Positions 27,440 through 35,923 of a DNA stretch of 38,840 nt are shown here, piece after piece. Within the stretch, counting starts at the first letter, position 1; each line of letters opens with the position of its first letter. A program made the translations under genes and the position numbers. The notes beneath the pieces were generated by a model, which made no database searches, was not told the DNA's origin, and saw only the letters and a program-made list of their open reading frames with translations. Source of the DNA: Bacteroidales bacterium (GTDB lineage Bacteria > Bacteroidota > Bacteroidia > Bacteroidales > FEN-979); NCBI GenBank assembly GCA_014860625.1, contig JACZJJ010000005.1, forward strand, positions 1 through 38,840. Direction: 5' to 3'.

Positions 27440-27529
27440 ACCCCTAAATCCCCTGAAGGGGACTTGCACTGCTTCGCAGTAATTTCCTCCCACAGGGAGG
27501 AGCAAGTCCCCTTCAGGGGATTTAGGGGT
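27440..27529 (-). terminator. 28-bp inverted repeat with two inner hairpins, abutting a stop codon
   Basis: Arms 27440-27467 and 27502-27529 are perfect 28-bp complements (ACCCCTAAATCCCCTGAAGG..., continuing to ACTTGC). The 34-base interior holds two more hairpins, ACTGC-TTC-GCAGT (27468-27480) and CCTCCC-ACA-GGGAGG (27486-27500), so the RNA could form a three-way junction. The outer arm overlaps the last base of the TGA stop at 27531-27529. No U-tract follows, so this may be a 3' stabiliser or a mobile repeat as well as a terminator. A second copy is at 31767-31856 and a reduced one at 37726-37774. Confidence 0.65.
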
Positions 27530-30500
27530 CAGTCCTTCAAGCAGCGCACCGCAAACCCATTGCTCCTGAGTGCAGGGTAGAGCGAAACACTTGGAGTGTA
27601 ATCAAAGTCGATTGCAACTTCGTTCATGCCGTGGGCCCAGGCTTTGGAGGGAGAGTGTGCATCGGAAGACCAGAAGAGAATTGACCGGAGAACGGGATCG
27701 GTAACCGGGTACTTCCATATCGTAGTGTGAAAACGGATGCCGGTGACCAACGCATTGAAGCCTGAGTATCCCGGGTATTTCAGGGCGTTACCGGCGAACC
27801 CGTTGTTGATGTACTGGTTGAAGAGGGTAGTCCATTCCGTTTCCGTCGGAATGTGCCATCCGGGCGGACAAAGCCCCTGGAGGGCTGGGGTCTCTTCGTA
27901 ATTCATCAGTTCATCCCACTGGTACAGCGCTGAACCCTGGGCACAAAGCGCAGGGTTGTCATTGTAACAATATTTTTCATTGACGCAGTTGTCTCGCTGA
28001 CTCTGCGATCCAGGTATTTGGGCACCGTAGTTCAGGTTCGCAGCCATCCAGCATTGATCGTTGATATCTACAGTTGGGTATCTCTTGTTATCCCTGATAT
28101 CGGTGAGTGTATCTCCACAGATAAAAGATACGGGATCCAGGATATGAATAGCACATGAGGCGCTGTCGAGACAGCCAAAATCATTGGTATACGTATATCG
28201 GATATGATGTACTCCTGTTCCTGCAACGGCAGGGAAGAGAACCGAGCCTGTAATTCCGGCGCCTGTAAAGGTCCCTCCGGAGGGGACAACCCCTCTCAGT
28301 TCAATCGGTTGAGCCTGTGTCGTGGTGATGGTGTCGAAACAGTTGGGCATTGATACGATAGGGAGAGAGTTTACTGTCACCATGGCAGAATTTGATGTCC
28401 CCAAACACCCATTTGCCGTGGGGGCGACCTGCCATGTCACCCACCCTGGCATATACCCCGAATTGTACAATGTCTGCTGAATCATATCCCCCGATCCTGG
28501 CCCGTATCCTGAAATATCGGGTGATGATCCAGTTGCTGTCCAGGTAAACGTGGCACCCGTCACCTGCGATTGCAGAGACAACCCGATGGTTTGTCCACTG
28601 CAGATTGCGTCACTGTTTGGTACAAAAATTACATCGGCAACAGGATAGACGATCACAACGACATCGGTTGAGTCACCGGCACATCCGTTGGCAGCTGCTG
28701 CTACTCGGTAAGTAACTGTATCGATGTTAAATCCTGAATTGACCAGGCTTTGTGCGATGATGCCACCCGACCCACTGGTGAAGCCTGAAACGCTTCCCGA
28801 ACTGCAAAAAGCTCTCCAGCCAAATGTCGAACCGGTCACATCTGCCATCAGGGTGAGGCCAGTGGTTTCGCCGTAGCATAAAGATTGTCCGCCGGGGGAG
28901 GCGTTTACCACCGGTCGCGGGTTGACAGTCAATATCACAGGCATGGTTGTTCCCGGCTGACAACCGTTGGCTGCAGGGGTGACCTGGTAGGTCACTGTTT
29001 CAATCGTCGCCCCGGCATTGCCGATCGTTTGCGTAATCAGGTCTCCCGACCCGTTGGAATAGCCCGAAAGGTTGGGAGATGAGGCCACGGCTGTCCAGGT
29101 AAAAGTCGCCCACGTAACATGCGATTGTATGGATAACCCGCTTGGTTGTCCTTCGCAAACTGTTTCTCCTGGTGGTATGAAAAACAGATCGGGAGTGGGA
29201 AAAACAGTTACGATGTATGTTGAGTCGGGTCCCTGGCATCCAGCAGCTGAAGGGACAACCTGATAGGTCACCCATTCAAGGTCAAAACCCGAGTTGGTCA
29301 ATGTTTGATCCAGCAAAGCGGTTGGAGTGGTTTGATCGGTGAAACCGGTAATCTGAAACGAAGAACCTGTGGCCAGCCAGGTAAACCAGGTGTTGGCGAC
29401 ATCCGATGTCAGAATAATGGCTGGCGAGGTGCCATTGCAAACCGAATCCCCTTTCGGCTGATTTGTCAGGTGAGGAACAGGTTTTACCCACATGGTGAAA
29501 ATCTCAGTGTTGCCGGTGCAACTTGAAGTAGCAGGAGTGATTGAATAAAGAATGCTGCCAGGAGTAGTCTGCGGATTGGTGAGTTGGTCATTTATCAGTG
29601 AACCCGATCCATTGGTGTTTCCGGTAACACTCCCCACATCCTGAGCAGAGATCCAGGAGAAATCGGTGCCGGGGCAGGTGGCGGTTAAAGGGATGTTTGT
29701 TAAGGCTTCCGAGCAGATCGAATCTGTCATTGGTATTACCGTAAGTGCCGGAACAGGATTGACGTAAACAGTAATATCGGAGCTGTCGCCGGTACATCCG
29801 TTGGCCAGCGGAGTAACATGATATATGACAGAATCCTGGATAAAACCTGTCAGCAATAGAGTTTGATCGATGATTGTAGAAGGGAGACTCGGATTTGCAA
29901 TCCAGCCTGTTACATTGCCTGAAGTTTGTGTACAACTCCAGGTGAATGCAGCTCCAGTAACGCTGGAGGTCAATGTCAGTCCGGTGGTTTGTCCCTCACA
30001 GATCTCTTTGAAGGGTGGTGAATTGCTGACATCCGGAAAGGGATATACATTGATAAATGTGGAGTCCCATGGCCCGAATCCACAATTGGTGTTCCATCCC
30101 CTTACCCGGATATATCCACTCGTAGCGTTGGTAGTAAAATCGAGCGTTGCAATCAGGCTGTCGGGGTTTGCCGGATTGAAGGTAGCTCCGATTCCTGTAT
30201 ACTCCCACTCGTAGGTGGTGGAGTTCTCCTCGGCAGTGATGGTATAGGTAATCTGCTGGTCGCCCGGACAAACATCTATAGTGCCTGTTGGATCGCCCGT
30301 TGGAAATGGAATGCGATGCACCTCGAAGTTCGGCAGCGTGGAGTTTGAGAAAACGGCGTACCACCATGTGTTGGCAGTATTTCTGTTGGGGTAACTGCAT
30401 TGATTGAGGGGCTGAGGCCCAACGGATTCCCAGGTATGACATCCGGTATTTCCCGGACAACCGGTATAATTCGCTGTTGGGTCAGGGGGAACGTAGGCTC

Positions 30501-31692
30501 CGCAGTTAGACAGTGGATCAACCACTAAATCGAGATCATCCCAGTATAAATTCGGAACCGGTCCTGTAGGTCGGATAAGGCTTACGATGTATCCGTTGAG
30601 ATTCTGCTCTACATCATACACGGGGAAATTAGTGAGACCCAGGATGTAGGTGATGATTACATCGAATACCGTAGAGTTTGGAACCGGCTGTGCGGGAGTA
30701 AGCCCGTTCATCCCATTCCAAAAAACAGTATTGGTCCCAATGGTGGCATTGTGTGTGATCAGCACGTCTTCCGGCTGTTTTCCTGGTAGTGGGTTGATAT
30801 TCAGAAGGATGTCGACTGTTGCCGCAACCGTTACATCAAATGTGATCGCCGCAGTCCCATCGCATTGCCATGTGATGAGCATGTTGGAGATTTGTCCGAG
30901 GATGCCGGTCGGGTAAACTGATGTGTCGGGATCGCTGACAAAGATTTTATATTGTGGAATGACATGCTGGCCATTCACCGATTTCCGGGTGTAAGCGCCG
31001 GGTGTAATGGGATCGGGACATCCAAACTGATTACAAGCTACGGTAAATACGATCCCCTGCATCCCGTTCAGGTCGAGGTTGGTCACAATCCCATCATCGG
31101 AATAGACAAATAGGGAACCGTTGAACTCACCGGGCGCAGTTCCGGTGCTGAATTGCCAGGCTTTGGACCAGATGCGGCCGTCAATCGGTTCATCCAGCGA
31201 ATCGGTCACCGTGATGTCAAAATACATGAGGGTACAGTTTGCCTGGAATTCAATGGAATAATCTCCGGCCATCGTAGGGATGTAGAGAAGTGCATCGTAC
31301 CCCGTAGGGCCGGCGATCTGACTGGGACCTGCTACAGCTTGTACATGTGTTGCAATATAGCCTGTATCTCCGGCCGGAGGCATATTCATGCCAAATACGA
31401 TGTTTCCATTTGGATCCCGGATCTGGAATGTGCGGTTTTGAACCTGTGTTTTCCGGAAGCCGTAATAGATTTTCTCTCCAACCTCTTTGACATGGATGTT
31501 CAACCGGTTATCTTCAGGGCAATTCAGCCATGCGAAACCATATTGCTGAACGGCCGGAGCGGTAATATGAGCCTGTTCAGAACCGCCGTCAACCGGCATG
31601 AGCTGTTTGGTTCCTTCCGCAAAACCTGTTAATGAACAGGTTAAAAGAAGGGGAAGGAATAGAATCTTCAGATGCCTGATATGTAAAGACAT
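27529..31692 (-). CDS. PKD-like repeat / FISUMP surface protein, 1387 aa
   Basis: ATG 31692 opens a signal peptide (MSLHIRHLKILFLPLLLTC), then GFAEGTKQLMP. The N-terminal module spans about 25-460 (NIHVKEVGEKIYYGF, GRIWSKAWQF, FVYSDDGIVTNL, NTWWYAVFS). A PKD-type domain (VCPGDQQITYTI) leads into six PKD-like repeats (about 552-1106), an Ig-like domain (LRGVVPSGGTFTG) and FISUMP (about 1190-1387, ending RCLKD). The fourth repeat (PPGETVCEGQPSGLS) is the close counterpart of the repeat that carries the TAG in the gene at 13764-19370, and here the codon is TGG. Its FISUMP 3' portion is nearly identical to that of the next gene upstream (31856-35779). The likely role is an extracellular surface protein with unknown ligand. 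Confidence 0.92.
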   Translation of the reverse strand: MSLHIRHLKILFLPLLLTCSLTGFAEGTKQLMPVDGGSEQAHITAPAVQQYGFAWLNCPEDNRLNIHVKEVGEKIYYGFRKTQVQNRTFQIRDPNGNIVFGMNMPPAGDTGYIATHVQAVAGPSQIAGPTGYDALLYIPTMAGDYSIEFQANCTLMYFDITVTDSLDEPIDGRIWSKAWQFSTGTAPGEFNGSLFVYSDDGIVTNLDLNGMQGIVFTVACNQFGCPDPITPGAYTRKSVNGQHVIPQYKIFVSDPDTSVYPTGILGQISNMLITWQCDGTAAITFDVTVAATVDILLNINPLPGKQPEDVLITHNATIGTNTVFWNGMNGLTPAQPVPNSTVFDVIITYILGLTNFPVYDVEQNLNGYIVSLIRPTGPVPNLYWDDLDLVVDPLSNCGAYVPPDPTANYTGCPGNTGCHTWESVGPQPLNQCSYPNRNTANTWWYAVFSNSTLPNFEVHRIPFPTGDPTGTIDVCPGDQQITYTITAEENSTTYEWEYTGIGATFNPANPDSLIATLDFTTNATSGYIRVRGWNTNCGFGPWDSTFINVYPFPDVSNSPPFKEICEGQTTGLTLTSSVTGAAFTWSCTQTSGNVTGWIANPSLPSTIIDQTLLLTGFIQDSVIYHVTPLANGCTGDSSDITVYVNPVPALTVIPMTDSICSEALTNIPLTATCPGTDFSWISAQDVGSVTGNTNGSGSLINDQLTNPQTTPGSILYSITPATSSCTGNTEIFTMWVKPVPHLTNQPKGDSVCNGTSPAIILTSDVANTWFTWLATGSSFQITGFTDQTTPTALLDQTLTNSGFDLEWVTYQVVPSAAGCQGPDSTYIVTVFPTPDLFFIPPGETVCEGQPSGLSIQSHVTWATFTWTAVASSPNLSGYSNGSGDLITQTIGNAGATIETVTYQVTPAANGCQPGTTMPVILTVNPRPVVNASPGGQSLCYGETTGLTLMADVTGSTFGWRAFCSSGSVSGFTSGSGGIIAQSLVNSGFNIDTVTYRVAAAANGCAGDSTDVVVIVYPVADVIFVPNSDAICSGQTIGLSLQSQVTGATFTWTATGSSPDISGYGPGSGDMIQQTLYNSGYMPGWVTWQVAPTANGCLGTSNSAMVTVNSLPIVSMPNCFDTITTTQAQPIELRGVVPSGGTFTGAGITGSVLFPAVAGTGVHHIRYTYTNDFGCLDSASCAIHILDPVSFICGDTLTDIRDNKRYPTVDINDQCWMAANLNYGAQIPGSQSQRDNCVNEKYCYNDNPALCAQGSALYQWDELMNYEETPALQGLCPPGWHIPTETEWTTLFNQYINNGFAGNALKYPGYSGFNALVTGIRFHTTIWKYPVTDPVLRSILFWSSDAHSPSKAWAHGMNEVAIDFDYTPSVSLYPALRSNGFAVRCLKD

Positions 31693-31706
31693 TATATTTT
31701 TAATGA

Positions 31707-31714
31707 CAAATATA
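31707..31714 (-). promoter_or_regulatory. Candidate -7 box before the 1387-aa protein gene
   Basis: Minus strand TATATTTG is a perfect TAnnTTTG, 15 bases before ATG 31692. The TGCAACC element of the sister genes is absent and the upstream sequence is A/T-rich, so the assignment is tentative. Confidence 0.3.
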
Positions 31715-31766
31715 AAAATCTTTTAAAAAGAGATCACATGATGCTGGATTCAGGATATTTCATATG

Positions 31767-31856
31767 ACCCCCAAACCCCCTAAAGGGGGCTTACTCTGCT
31801 TCGCAGTAATTTCCTCCCACAGGGAGGAGTAAGTCCCCTTCAGGGGATTTAGGGGT
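31767..31856 (-). terminator. Second copy of the three-hairpin repeat, abutting a stop codon
   Basis: This has the same layout as 27440-27529: 28-base arms 31767-31794 and 31829-31856 around a conserved interior with GCTTCGC and CCTCCC-ACA-GGGAGG hairpins. The arms differ at four positions. Three of these would be G-U pairs in minus-strand RNA, so the stem is largely kept. It again overlaps the TGA of the preceding gene (31858-31856) by one base. Confidence 0.6.
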
Positions 31857-34800
31857 CAGTCCTTCAAGCAGCGCACCGCAAACCCATTGCTCCTGAGTGC
31901 CGGGTATAACGATACACTGGGGGTGTAATCAACGTCAACGGCCACTTCGTTCATACCGTGAGCCCAGGCTTTGGAGGGAGAGTGTGCATCGGAAGACCAG
32001 AAGAGAATTGACCGGAGTACGGGGTTGGTAACCGGGTACTTCCATATCGTAGTGTGAAAACGGATGCCTGTGACCAACGCATTGAAGCCTGAGTAGCCCG
32101 GGTATTTCAGTGCGTTACCGGCGAATCCGTTGTTGATGTACTGGTTGAACAGGGTAGTCCATTCCGTTTCCGTCGGAATGTGCCATCCGGGAGGGCAAAG
32201 CCCCTGTAGGGCTGGAGTATCTTCATAGTTCATCAACTCATCCCACTGGTATAGCGCAGAGCCCTGGGCACAGAGCGCAGGGTTATCATCGTAACAGTAT
32301 TTCTCGGCGATGAAATTATTTCGCGGCATCTGTGAAGACGGGATGATGATGCCGTAGTTCAGGTTGGCCGACATCCAGCATTGGGTCCCGATCAGAACGG
32401 TAGGGTATGTCGCACTGTCCCTGACATCCAGTAAGGTATCTCCGCAGGTAAAGGATGCTGGCGAGAATACAGCAATCTTCACCGTGTCGGTGTTGTTGCA
32501 CGAATACATGTTCGAATAGTGGTAAATGATGGTAGCAGTATCTATGCCAAGAGGAAGAAGGGCTGGGTAGAACCACCCAGCAGTGACTGCATCTCCTGAA
32601 TAGGTTCCTCCGAGGGGGATTCCACCTTTCAGCATAAAAGGCTGAGCATCGCGGGTGGTGATGGTTTGGAAGAGCTGGAGGGTGACATTCGGACAGGGAT
32701 GCACCAGGATAGGGAATGGTGGGGAGACAATGCCGAAGCCACAATCGTTTACTCCTTTCACAGTGAGGATTCCCGACGTTGCCAGTGTGGACATGTCGAG
32801 TGTGATGGAATCGCCATATTCGGTGAGTTTCACACCCGTTCCGGTATAGTTCCAAACATAGTTGTTGGCGAACTGGATCGCCGGTACGGAGTAGATAATG
32901 CCCATCTGATTCTGACAAACGGTATCGGGACCTGAGATGGTTCCGGCATCAGCAGGCAAAGGGTTCACGTGCACCTGGAAAGCCCGGATGGTTCCCTCTC
33001 CGCACGTGTCGTTGAATCCTCTTGCGGTGAATTGTCCCGAAAGTGCAGAGACACTGAAATCAACGGTGATCTGGTTGGTTCCTGCTCCGTTTGTAATGAG
33101 AACTCCGGAAGGCGTTGTCCAGATATAGGATGAAGCGTGCTGAATCGGGTCGATCGAATAAATCAATCCCGTCTCCCCCTGGCAAACCGTGTCGGTTCCG
33201 GTGATGGGACCTGCAGGATAGGGAATCGGATTGAGAGTCAGGATAACATAGGCGCTGTCTCCGATTCCGCAGTTGCTCCATCCATTGACCACCAGGTTAC
33301 CCGACTGGGCGAGGGTGTCGAAGTCGACCGTGATCGACCGTGAAAATGCACCGCCGGTAATGGTTGCACCGGGAGGAATTGTCCACAGGTAGCCTGAGGC
33401 ACCGGGAATGGAATCAACAGAAAAGAGAATACCGCTCTCCCCCTGGCAGATTGAATCGGGACCTGAGATGGGTCCGGCAGGAACCGGGAATAGCTTGACT
33501 ACAACCGGTTGGTATACACTGTCACCATTCCCGCAATCGTTTTGGCCAAAAACAAGGATTTCGCCTGAAATGGCTGCTGGCCCAATATCCACGTATACCG
33601 TGTCGTTTCCCGATCCGGAGATGATAGTGAAGCCTAAAGGAAAGCTCCAGATGTAACTGGAAGCATTATCAATGGTATGGGTTGTAAACATGACACCAAT
33701 TTCGGTCTGGCAAACGGTATCGGGTCCGTTGATGGAGGCGGCTGGGCCTGGCAAAGGTTTCACAATGATATAAATTGACGTGTCGATACCATTTCCGCAA
33801 TGGTTCACCCCGTAAACATCCATCCACCCTGAAGAGGCCGATACATTATAATTCACCAGGATATCAGCTGTATCGCTTGTTCCTGTGGCGCCTGTGGGAA
33901 GGGTCCAGACATATTCCGTGGCAAAATGGACTGAATCCACATAGTAATAAACGCCCTGCTGCCCCTGGCAAACGGTATCCAGGCCCTGAATTTCGTTTGG
34001 TTGCTGTGGCAAGGAGTCGATATAAAGCATCACGGTGTCCCATGCAATACAATCGTTGTTGTTGGTAACCCTTACCCACCATTCACCTCCCAAACCGGTG
34101 GTCAAGGTTGGGCCTGGGTAGCCGTTGCTCCACATGTAATTTACGAAACTTCCGGGATCGAAGGTTATGGTAGTCCCCTGACATATGGTAGTATCGGGAC
34201 CAAGATCTACTGTTGCATTTGGATAGTAGTCAATGTTGATGGTATCCATCAGGGTGCAGAAGTTTCCATTCACCACACAGGAGTATGACCCGCTGTCGCT
34301 GATCGTGAAATAGCGGCTGCTCCCTACCAGGTTCCAGGTTCCGGTCACCAGTTTGTACCAGGCGTAACTGGTCATGTTGGCTCCGGCATCAAGTTCCACG
34401 CTGTCGCCCGGACAAATACTGGCATCGGCTCCAAGATAAAGGGTGCTGAAATCGGAAAAGTACCCATATTCGGAGCTGGCTCCCACGTTGTTGATGATTC
34501 CCAGGTGAAATTTCCCGATCGTATTCTCGAGAAGATTGGCTCCAACCGGCACCTGTGCTGTAGTCATATTGTTTTGCCGGTAATAGTACCACTCATTGCC
34601 GGTTCCCGGAACCGGATTGAAACTTGCAGCCGTGATGATTGTGTTGCCGCCGTTCAGGAGGAAGCCCCCCTGGTTTCCGTCGCGGGTAAGGATCAGCATG
34701 GCAAAGGCACTGTTGCTGGAACGTGCAAAACCAATTTTTATGGATCCGGTACAGGAATCCTGTGGCAGGATGGAGGCTCCAGCCTCTCCGGGATGTCCCG

Positions 34801-35779
34801 AAAGGTGATAAACATAGACAGGATTTGTGGCAGTTACAGAAACGGTATTGGATGCCGATGGAATCCCGTAATTGTATTGCATACCGGCATTCAGCGTTGC
34901 GGCAGGCGTCGGGCTTCCGTCAATGAAGATGTCGGTGTTGTTCTGCGTTGCAAGGATGTAGACTCTTTCATCGTTGTTGTTGGGCGGATTGTTATCGGCA
35001 AAGCCTTTGATCACGATGTATTCATAACCCAGTAGATTGACGGGAACCAGCTGGTCTCCGATGATGTCCCACCCTCCGGTGATGATGGAGTCATCGCTGA
35101 TGGTGATGGCGATGGGTTTATCTGATACCACATGAGATCCCATCAGTGATGCAGATGCTGTTGTGATCAGTGTTCGGGCCGAATAGGTCTCTCCCTTATT
35201 CAGGGTAATCTCAAATGGAATACCGGCCGGATGGCCGACGATAGCGAGTGTGGGAGTGATGGTGATGAGCGTGTTGTCTTCGGTGGCAACGATATCAAAC
35301 GCTTCACTGCCGTCATTGGTCTGGTTTGCATAGTTATTCTGCCCGGGGATATAAAATTCCGTTCCCAATGCATTTTTTCCCTTCATCGGCCAGATAGCCG
35401 GATTGGAAGTATTTGCATCGTCGTAATAAGCGGTGATCAATTTATCAGAAGTGAGCAAAAGACCTTTGTTCAGGACCTGATCTGCCGGTTTATTTTCAAT
35501 GCTGTCTTTCCATGTTGCATTTCCGCCTATTATGTCCAGTCTTATGGAAATCGTTGAATTTGGAGGAATTAGCTGGATGATGGGTGCAAATTTCAAATTG
35601 GCTGGCATCCGGAGGAGGATATTCGCCGGATCGTCCATGGTGGAGATCCTCATGTAAATTGGTGCATCTCCGTGATTTGCAGAAATTTCAGGACCCACAA
35701 ACCAGAACTCCTTGTCGATCTGGGCGAAGCAGGAGGAGGAAATAAGCAAGAGGAGGATGAAAGCGTATAGATGCTTCAC
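31856..35779 (-). CDS. IgGFc-binding-like / PKD / FISUMP surface protein, 1307 aa
   Basis: The signal peptide is MKHLYAFILLLLISSSCFAQ. Residues about 22-450 look like the IgGFc-binding-protein N-terminal domain found in many Bacteroidota surface proteins: DKEFWFVGPEISANHG, AFDIVATEDNTLITITP, LLGYEYIVIKGF, PVYVYHLSGHPGEAG. Two Ig-like domains follow (LGADASICPGDSVELDAG and LGPDTTICQGTTITFDPG, about 450-600). Then come five PKD-type repeats that each start GPDTVCQ or similar and carry C-G-x-G near the end (about 600-1030). An Ig-like LKGGIPLGGTYSG domain and FISUMP (about 1109-1307, ending RCLKD) close the protein. It shares only the C-terminal cassette with the other FISUMP proteins; the N-terminus and PKD type differ. 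The actual ligand is unknown. Confidence 0.9.
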   Translation of the reverse strand: MKHLYAFILLLLISSSCFAQIDKEFWFVGPEISANHGDAPIYMRISTMDDPANILLRMPANLKFAPIIQLIPPNSTISIRLDIIGGNATWKDSIENKPADQVLNKGLLLTSDKLITAYYDDANTSNPAIWPMKGKNALGTEFYIPGQNNYANQTNDGSEAFDIVATEDNTLITITPTLAIVGHPAGIPFEITLNKGETYSARTLITTASASLMGSHVVSDKPIAITISDDSIITGGWDIIGDQLVPVNLLGYEYIVIKGFADNNPPNNNDERVYILATQNNTDIFIDGSPTPAATLNAGMQYNYGIPSASNTVSVTATNPVYVYHLSGHPGEAGASILPQDSCTGSIKIGFARSSNSAFAMLILTRDGNQGGFLLNGGNTIITAASFNPVPGTGNEWYYYRQNNMTTAQVPVGANLLENTIGKFHLGIINNVGASSEYGYFSDFSTLYLGADASICPGDSVELDAGANMTSYAWYKLVTGTWNLVGSSRYFTISDSGSYSCVVNGNFCTLMDTINIDYYPNATVDLGPDTTICQGTTITFDPGSFVNYMWSNGYPGPTLTTGLGGEWWVRVTNNNDCIAWDTVMLYIDSLPQQPNEIQGLDTVCQGQQGVYYYVDSVHFATEYVWTLPTGATGTSDTADILVNYNVSASSGWMDVYGVNHCGNGIDTSIYIIVKPLPGPAASINGPDTVCQTEIGVMFTTHTIDNASSYIWSFPLGFTIISGSGNDTVYVDIGPAAISGEILVFGQNDCGNGDSVYQPVVVKLFPVPAGPISGPDSICQGESGILFSVDSIPGASGYLWTIPPGATITGGAFSRSITVDFDTLAQSGNLVVNGWSNCGIGDSAYVILTLNPIPYPAGPITGTDTVCQGETGLIYSIDPIQHASSYIWTTPSGVLITNGAGTNQITVDFSVSALSGQFTARGFNDTCGEGTIRAFQVHVNPLPADAGTISGPDTVCQNQMGIIYSVPAIQFANNYVWNYTGTGVKLTEYGDSITLDMSTLATSGILTVKGVNDCGFGIVSPPFPILVHPCPNVTLQLFQTITTRDAQPFMLKGGIPLGGTYSGDAVTAGWFYPALLPLGIDTATIIYHYSNMYSCNNTDTVKIAVFSPASFTCGDTLLDVRDSATYPTVLIGTQCWMSANLNYGIIIPSSQMPRNNFIAEKYCYDDNPALCAQGSALYQWDELMNYEDTPALQGLCPPGWHIPTETEWTTLFNQYINNGFAGNALKYPGYSGFNALVTGIRFHTTIWKYPVTNPVLRSILFWSSDAHSPSKAWAHGMNEVAVDVDYTPSVSLYPALRSNGFAVRCLKD

Positions 35780-35805
35780 AGGCAGCAGGGTTTCTTTGAT
35801 CCTGT

Positions 35806-35826
35806 AAAATTACAAAAAAAGTTACA
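35806..35826 (-). promoter_or_regulatory. Candidate promoter, GTAACT-N7-TAATTTTA
   Basis: Minus strand GTAACT, seven bases, then TAATTTTA, 27 bases before ATG 35779. It keeps the spacing of the TGCAACC-type motif but deviates by one base in each half. Confidence 0.35.
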
Positions 35827-35885
35827 CCAAAAACCTGAAACCCGGATGTCGTGGAGTCATGAGGTGATAATGTGATGAGGCTTTT

Positions 35886-35912
35886 TGTGAGGAGCGGAGC
35901 GACGTGGCATTG
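35886..35912. repeat. Fragment of a GAGGAGCGGAGCGACG-type interspersed repeat
   Basis: Plus strand GTGAGGAGCGGAGCGACG followed by TGGCATTG resembles the dispersed palindromic repeats of the form CATTGCGAGGAGCGAAGCGACG seen in many bacterial genomes. Only part of the unit is present. It occupies the gap downstream of the IgGFc-like gene promoter region, just after the OmpA stop. Confidence 0.35.
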
Positions 35913-35923
35913 ATAGAGATCGT

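Noticed and set aside
27440-27529. Terminal inverted repeats of an insertion sequence
   Set aside because: Only 34 bases separate the arms, with no transposase and no visible target duplication. A hairpin element or terminator fits better.
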